From positions 1-26,591 of the forward strand of contig DIYZ01000157.1 in the NCBI GenBank assembly GCA_002427845.1: DNA of 26,591 nucleotides, given 5' to 3'. The position numbers and the translations under genes were made by a program. This DNA comes from Chloracidobacterium sp. UBA6041. Its GTDB lineage: Bacteria; Acidobacteriota; Blastocatellia; Pyrinomonadales; Pyrinomonadaceae. Position 1 is the first letter of the stretch. Each line of letters begins with the position of its first letter. Under the pieces are notes generated by a model. It was not told the DNA's origin and ran no database searches. It worked only from the letters and a program-made list of their open reading frames with translations. Of this stretch, positions 21,915 to 26,591 are shown in pieces.

Positions 21915-24725
21915 TTACTGCTGATAGATGATGCGCACTTCATTTAACACGGGCCACGTCGCACCATAATCGCTCCCCAGGATCGCCCGGTATTGAATCC
22001 ACCGGTGGTTGGAAGGAATGCCCCTGAGCTTTTCACCACTCAGAGAGTAAGCAGTCTCGGGGCCGTTCCATCCGACCCACTGGCTTTCCTCTAGGCCCTC
22101 CCGCGTACTACTAGTCCGCACCTGCATCTTCACGCTCGACCCATGGGGAGCATCGGCTTCCCACTCAATCTTCTGAAACTTCCCGTTCTGGCCGACATTA
22201 AACGGTTCAGACTCGAAATACTCTTCGAGCTTCCGTGTATAGATGTTGCCTATGTCTGTGCTGGTCATTTGATGTGGTCCAACCGTGGGCAGAAGTGTTA
22301 CATTCACATTGTTGTACCCATTGGGGCCGCCCCAAAATATTCGGGAACTCGCATTATCGTGCCTACCCCAAAGAGTATGATTCGAGAAAACTATATCGAG
22401 GTACCCGTCATGGTTTAAATCGGCAATCAAATTGCCGGCCGCCGAATCATTGATCAATTCGATGCGATTCTCTCGGCGGAAAAAGCCTTCCTTTGAGCCG
22501 AGATAAACGTATGAGGGAATGCCATGGCGAAGTTGATCTCGGTGGTAGTTCGAGAATACGATGTCGAGGTAACCATCTCCGTTGACATCAGCGACAGAGG
22601 CATCATGTGCGCCCCCGTTGGGCAGTTCCTGCCGGTTATTGGGCGAATAGCCCTCCTTGCCCCCCCAATATACATACGAGTTGATCTGATGACTGAGAGT
22701 TTCAGTATCCCAAAAGTTGCACAGAATCAAATCTAGCCAACCATCTCCGTTGAGGTCAGCAACCTCAACGGAGACGGTCGCCATACTCGGCAAACGCGAC
22801 ATCCGATCGTTGCTGTAGCCGGCAGGGCCTCCCCAGAATACCGTTACCCAAGGTGAATTGACATTAGGGACTATGATGTCCAGATACCCGTCTTTATTCA
22901 GATCGGCAACAGCGGGGGTACGGGCATCACCAGCTTCTGGATCACGAAAGGCTTTACGTAGTTCATGGCCGGGGCCCTCCTTGGTACCATAAAAGATTAA
23001 ATTGTTCCCGGATTTGAACTGCGTGAACAGCACGTCTAGATAGCCGTCTTTATTGAAATCCGCAACGCAGCTCGCCCAGCCACCCATGTCAGTATTGAGT
23101 GAGGTACGTTTTAGAGGAGAGTACCCATTCTTGTCTCCCCAATATATATATGAGCCCGGATTCTGCGCCGGATCTCTTGAAGCGAGGTTAGCCAGGATAA
23201 TGTCGGGATAGCCATCATCGTTGAGATCGGCAATACTCGATTCGTAGCCATACACGGTCGGCAACTCAAGACGATTTTGAATCTTGTATAGGTTCTTGGG
23301 ATCAATGGGGTCAGACATGTAGATGTACGCATTAACATCTGATTTGCGCCGTCCACCCATATAACCAATGAACAACAGATCGAGGGTATGATTACCATCT
23401 ACATCTGCTGCTATCACATCGCTGGCGCCGATGGTCGGAAGTTCTTGACGATTGTTGGCGCGAAAGCCGTCAGGGCCGTTCCAATAGATATAAGACTTAG
23501 TTGAAAAACTCTCTTCGTCGACCGAATTAGCGAAGGCCACATCCTTATAGCCATCGGCGTTAATGTCAGCAACGGCGCAGGCAAGGGCGCCAACAGTCGG
23601 TAGCGAGATGCGGTTTGCCTCGGAGATTCCGTTATTCCCACCGAAGAAAATATATGAAACGCCTTCGCCAGGGCCACCGGCAGCTACGACCAAGTCTGCT
23701 TTGCCATCCTTGTTCAGGTCGTCAACAGCAGCGTCCTGAGGCGACCGCACGGGCAATGTCGCTGACGCCTTTTCACTACTGATCCCCCGACCATTTCCAA
23801 GATAAACACGAACCACATTTTCCTCTTTATAACCGATGATAACGTCCGGCCGCCCATCATTATTTATATCTCCGCTGCGAACAAATGACAGTTTCTTACC
23901 CCCAAAGTGCGTCGCCTGTTCGAGACTTTTTGGCCCTCCGCGGAATAGTACCAAATCGTTAGGAGCGTCCACGCTGTTGTTCAAGACAATCAGATCGTCA
24001 TAGCCGTCCCCATCGAAATCCGCTACAGTTGCATCGGTCGCGGCGATTGTTTCCAAAGCCTGACGCCGGTGCATTGTGAAGCCATCCGTGCCACCCCAAT
24101 AGACGTAAGACGTCCGATTATCAACACTGCCATAACCTGCTCTCGGGTTATCGCCGACATCGCCTTGTTGCGCGAAGGCTAGATCCAAAAACCCGTCCTT
24201 GTTGAAGTCCCCAATCACCACTTGCCGCGCTCCCAACGTCGGTAACTCTGTGCGCCGGGCTGGACTGTATCCTGCGGGCGATCCCCAGTAAACATAGGCG
24301 TTCAACTTCATTGTCGTTCCGTTGAAGGTATTGGCTATGATCAACTCAGGGTAACCGTCATTATTTAGGTCGCGCACCAGGGCCTTTGAGCCGCCATCAG
24401 CGGGCAGCTCAATTCGCGATCCAGAATCAATGCCGCCTTCCTTCCGGTTAAGGTAAAGATAAGCTGGCACCGTCTGCCATTCGTCGTGGCTATTATTGAA
24501 AATCAGATCAATATAACCATCGCCATTTAAATCCCAGCGGTTAACAGTTTCTATGCTGCCTCTACGAGAAATGTACAGATTGTTTCCACCATCTATCAGA
24601 CGGCCTCTGCTAAAGTCTTCAAACGAGGTTTGCACCCAGGCCTTTTCTACGTTGCCTGTCTGAACGATACCAGGAATCGACAGTGAAACTGAGAGTATCA
24701 ACCAGAGACACCAAATTCTTCTCAT
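21915..24725 (-). CDS. Secreted FG-GAP/VCBS protein with 14 repeats and a C-terminal beta domain
   Basis: 936 residues. A signal peptide covers about residues 1-24 (MRRIWCLWLILSVSLSIPG). Fourteen FG-GAP loops recur about every 55-65 residues from 65 to 815, for example DLNGDGYIDLIF, DFNKDGFLDLAF, DINNDGRPDVII, DLNKDGYLDIIV and DVNGDGYLDIVF; one (DVDGNHTLDLLF) has lost the consensus. Between loops a second motif recurs, YVYWGGxxGYS followed by RxELPTxGA. Fourteen is twice seven, so two seven-bladed propellers are plausible. The last 100 residues (YFESEPFNVGQNGKFQKIEW onward) look like a separate beta-sandwich, perhaps for binding or anchoring. It probably binds calcium and a glycan outside the cell; no catalytic motif is visible. 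It lies between the symporter and the lyase genes, which ties it to substrate capture. Confidence 0.85.
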   Translation of the reverse strand: MRRIWCLWLILSVSLSIPGIVQTGNVEKAWVQTSFEDFSRGRLIDGGNNLYISRRGSIETVNRWDLNGDGYIDLIFNNSHDEWQTVPAYLYLNRKEGGIDSGSRIELPADGGSKALVRDLNNDGYPELIIANTFNGTTMKLNAYVYWGSPAGYSPARRTELPTLGARQVVIGDFNKDGFLDLAFAQQGDVGDNPRAGYGSVDNRTSYVYWGGTDGFTMHRRQALETIAATDATVADFDGDGYDDLIVLNNSVDAPNDLVLFRGGPKSLEQATHFGGKKLSFVRSGDINNDGRPDVIIGYKEENVVRVYLGNGRGISSEKASATLPVRSPQDAAVDDLNKDGKADLVVAAGGPGEGVSYIFFGGNNGISEANRISLPTVGALACAVADINADGYKDVAFANSVDEESFSTKSYIYWNGPDGFRANNRQELPTIGASDVIAADVDGNHTLDLLFIGYMGGRRKSDVNAYIYMSDPIDPKNLYKIQNRLELPTVYGYESSIADLNDDGYPDIILANLASRDPAQNPGSYIYWGDKNGYSPLKRTSLNTDMGGWASCVADFNKDGYLDVLFTQFKSGNNLIFYGTKEGPGHELRKAFRDPEAGDARTPAVADLNKDGYLDIIVPNVNSPWVTVFWGGPAGYSNDRMSRLPSMATVSVEVADLNGDGWLDLILCNFWDTETLSHQINSYVYWGGKEGYSPNNRQELPNGGAHDASVADVNGDGYLDIVFSNYHRDQLRHGIPSYVYLGSKEGFFRRENRIELINDSAAGNLIADLNHDGYLDIVFSNHTLWGRHDNASSRIFWGGPNGYNNVNVTLLPTVGPHQMTSTDIGNIYTRKLEEYFESEPFNVGQNGKFQKIEWEADAPHGSSVKMQVRTSSTREGLEESQWVGWNGPETAYSLSGEKLRGIPSNHRWIQYRAILGSDYGATWPVLNEVRIIYQQ

Positions 24726-24874
24726 CTATTGCGCCCTCTAATTATGTATGTGCGACCGAAGTGGACCGTCATTTACCGCGGCCCTGTAACCCGTCAATAA
24801 TAGAAACTAAGCCATAAGTGGTGAGGAGAACACGCTCTTTACCTTGCCGTCCGGTAGAGGGTATGTGTTGTGCA

Positions 24875-26455
24875 TCAGGCTCGGTCGAGCGCAGGTTGCT
24901 CAGTAAGATCACTAGATTTCCTATTTATGACCAAACCATTAAGTTGAGCATCAGTTGGGGAGGGAAACATCAGGCTTGCTACATACCCAGCGATTAATGT
25001 CACGCCAGTACCAACAACACCGAACCAGAGGAAGGAGATATTAGAAGCAAAGAGAATTCCATTGCCGAGGGTCCCGGGCATTATCGGTCCTATAGATTTC
25101 CCGAACCCGACCAGCGCTACGGCGACAACGCCCAACCCCCAGCCAATCATTACACCAGGCGAATTGGCACGGCGCGAGAGCATACCGAGCAAGAAGATGC
25201 CCAGAAGCGGTCCACCGACCATACCAAGCACGAGGATGCTTGCTTCCAGTAAGCTCCCTAGTTTACTGACAACGAATGCCAGCAGTATGACGAATCCGCC
25301 ATAGACAATTGTTATCCAACGCGCTAGCGAGAGCATCCGTTGCTCAGAAGTTTTCAGGCCGAACACCCGCTGGCACAGGTCGACAAGCGTGCATGTGGTG
25401 AGCGAATTGATGCCGGATGATGTGGTCGACATCGTCGCTGCATAGATGGCAGCGATCATGACCCCCGGCAGACCGTTGGGAAGCTCGGTAACGACGAAAT
25501 ACGGTAGAATTTGATCGGCTTTACTGATCGCGTGGGTGACGAGTGGATCTCCAGCATTACGATAAAAGGCATAAAGGATCACCCCGGAAAAGTAGAACAG
25601 ACCTACAACCGGGAAAGTCAGTGCAAGCTTTAGCCAAAGGGACTTCTTCGCCTCCTTGAGGCTGGTTGTCGTCATGTAGCGCTGAACCGTCACCTGATCG
25701 GTTGCCAGCTGCACTAAATTGACCACTGCCCCACCAATGACCAGCGCCCAAAATGAAGTGCGCACAGTAGGATCTAATGTGAAATCGAATAATCGCATCC
25801 TCCCTCCCGCCTTCGCAAGTGCCAGTGCTCCGCTAAGACCATCTGGTATTTTCGAGAGCGCAATAAGGACTATAAGCAGCATTCCACCGAAGAGGACGAA
25901 AAACTGAAAGACATCGGTCCAGATAACAGCTTTCATACCTCCCAGTGCCGTATAGATGGTGGTGAGAACACCAGTCAACAAGATCGTCCCCCACAGCGGA
26001 AACCCGGTCACGGCAGACAATGCCAATGCCGGTGCGTAAGTAGCTAATCCGAGCCAAAGAAGCACGCGCGTGATGAACAGCAACGAGGAGATCGTCCGCA
26101 CCTCGACAGAGAACCGCTTCTCGAGGTACTCGTAAGCACTATATAGTTTGAGATTATAGAAGAAAGGGACAAACAACAGCGTGGTTACGGGAGTCGCGAT
26201 CAAGAAGCTAACCATGATCAACATAAAGCTGAGATCATGACTGTACACCTCCGCTGGCGCGCCCAAGTAACTTATACCTGAGAATAAAGCGGCGATGATG
26301 GAGATCGCTACGGGAACATATCCCATGCTCCTCCCGGCCAGGAAATAGTCCTCTATCGTCTTTTGGTCTTTCACGAAAATGACGCCGATCAGCACCGACA
26401 AGACGAGATAAGCCACAAAGATTATGTAGTCCAGTGGGACAAATCCTTTTATCAT
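24875..26455 (-). CDS. Sodium:solute symporter (SSS family)
   Basis: 526 residues, with a hydrophobic profile fitting 13-14 transmembrane helices. The N-terminal signature IEDYFLAGRSMGYVPVAISI, followed by the unwound-helix region IAALFSGISYLGAPAEVY, is typical of the SSS (SGLT-like) family; GGMKAVIWTDVFQFFVL is the conserved helix-5 region and MSTTSSGINSLTTCTLVDL carries the Ser/Thr-rich sodium-site helix. SSS carriers move sugars, sugar acids, sialic acid or amino acids with Na+ across the inner membrane. GAGGAAG five bases before the ATG marks a strong start. As the first gene of the run it probably imports the substrate of the enzymes encoded after it. The last residues (DLTEQPALDRA) are a soluble tail. 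Substrate cannot be read from sequence. Confidence 0.93.
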   Translation of the reverse strand: MIKGFVPLDYIIFVAYLVLSVLIGVIFVKDQKTIEDYFLAGRSMGYVPVAISIIAALFSGISYLGAPAEVYSHDLSFMLIMVSFLIATPVTTLLFVPFFYNLKLYSAYEYLEKRFSVEVRTISSLLFITRVLLWLGLATYAPALALSAVTGFPLWGTILLTGVLTTIYTALGGMKAVIWTDVFQFFVLFGGMLLIVLIALSKIPDGLSGALALAKAGGRMRLFDFTLDPTVRTSFWALVIGGAVVNLVQLATDQVTVQRYMTTTSLKEAKKSLWLKLALTFPVVGLFYFSGVILYAFYRNAGDPLVTHAISKADQILPYFVVTELPNGLPGVMIAAIYAATMSTTSSGINSLTTCTLVDLCQRVFGLKTSEQRMLSLARWITIVYGGFVILLAFVVSKLGSLLEASILVLGMVGGPLLGIFLLGMLSRRANSPGVMIGWGLGVVAVALVGFGKSIGPIMPGTLGNGILFASNISFLWFGVVGTGVTLIAGYVASLMFPSPTDAQLNGLVINRKSSDLTEQPALDRA

Positions 26456-26591
26456 CTGACTTCCTCGTTGTATTAAATCGGTAATGACGAGAGCATTGTC
26501 ATACCGACTCTATTATGGCCGAGGTTTCTTAGTTCGGCTCATAAAGCCAGTCGATAGCAATCCCTCTGACCTTCAACCCTATCCCTCTATT
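26456..26591. promoter_or_regulatory. Leader and probable promoter region of the symporter gene
   Basis: The minus strand has a possible -10 box (CATAAT, in GCCATAATAGAG near 26515) but no clear -35 at the right spacing. The IclR-type palindrome found near 10.1 and 11.1 kb is absent here. The region is non-coding to the window edge as far as I can see. Confidence 0.3.

Noticed and set aside
21915..24725. Regularly spaced repeats that could suggest a CRISPR or tandem DNA repeat
   Set aside because: The periodicity is at protein level, about 60 residues, in one open frame with diverged DNA; it is the FG-GAP fold.
13777..26455. Reading the locus as a sialic-acid utilisation cluster (DapA-family lyase, SSS carrier, SGNH esterase, BNR proteins)
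   Set aside because: No NanE, NanK or NagA/NagB genes are present, the lyase lacks the GTTGE loop, and the enolase-family, lactonase and SDR genes fit a sugar-acid route better.

Overview
The window reads as a chromosomal segment of a free-living, probably soil, heterotrophic bacterium of moderate GC. The small secreted protein at 3660-4259 and the mix of Tat-exported BNR proteins, FG-GAP proteins and sugar-acid enzymes fit Acidobacteriota (a Blastocatellia-like lineage) best. This placement is inference; there is no rRNA or other phylogenetic marker here. I see no tRNA, CRISPR array, transposase or phage gene. Every convincing gene is on the minus strand except one at 11161-12174.

Layout. 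Positions 1-341 hold a truncated piece of a molybdopterin oxidoreductase. Phosphoenolpyruvate synthase (700-3168) follows, with a duplicated translation-start region upstream. Then come a small secreted protein (3660-4259) and a three-gene exported set: a membrane-anchored FG-GAP propeller protein, a BNR/sialidase-like protein with a C-terminal jelly-roll, and a Tat-exported BNR protein (4314-9933). An IclR regulator (10237-11013) lies between two near-identical palindromes, and a divergent Tat-exported protein of unknown family follows (11161-12174). The rest, read right to left from 26455 to 12244, is a catabolic run: Na+/solute symporter, 14-repeat FG-GAP protein, DapA-family lyase, mandelate-racemase/enolase-family enzyme, SDR, class III aminotransferase, M81 (MlrC-like) protein, second SDR, SMP-30 lactonase, SGNH hydrolase.

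How the genes may work together (inference). SDR dehydrogenase, SMP-30 lactonase, enolase-family dehydratase and DapA-family aldolase are the four enzyme classes of a non-phosphorylative sugar or sugar-acid pathway: sugar to lactone, to aldonate, to 2-keto-3-deoxy-acid, to pyruvate plus an aldehyde. The symporter would bring in the substrate, the exported BNR, SGNH and FG-GAP proteins would act on or bind a glycan outside the membrane, and PEP synthase could return pyruvate to gluconeogenesis. The aminotransferase and the M81 protein are not standard parts of such a pathway and suggest an amide- or amine-bearing substrate. The IclR protein probably controls the locus through the palindrome GTCCAGCRTAATGGAC.

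Most notable observations: the IclR operator pair, one copy overlapping a candidate -35 box; an apparent ATA start codon in the lactonase gene; a 64-bp tandem duplication that gives PEP synthase a second ribosome-binding site and a short upstream ORF; and the unusual active-site residues and composition of the catabolic cluster.
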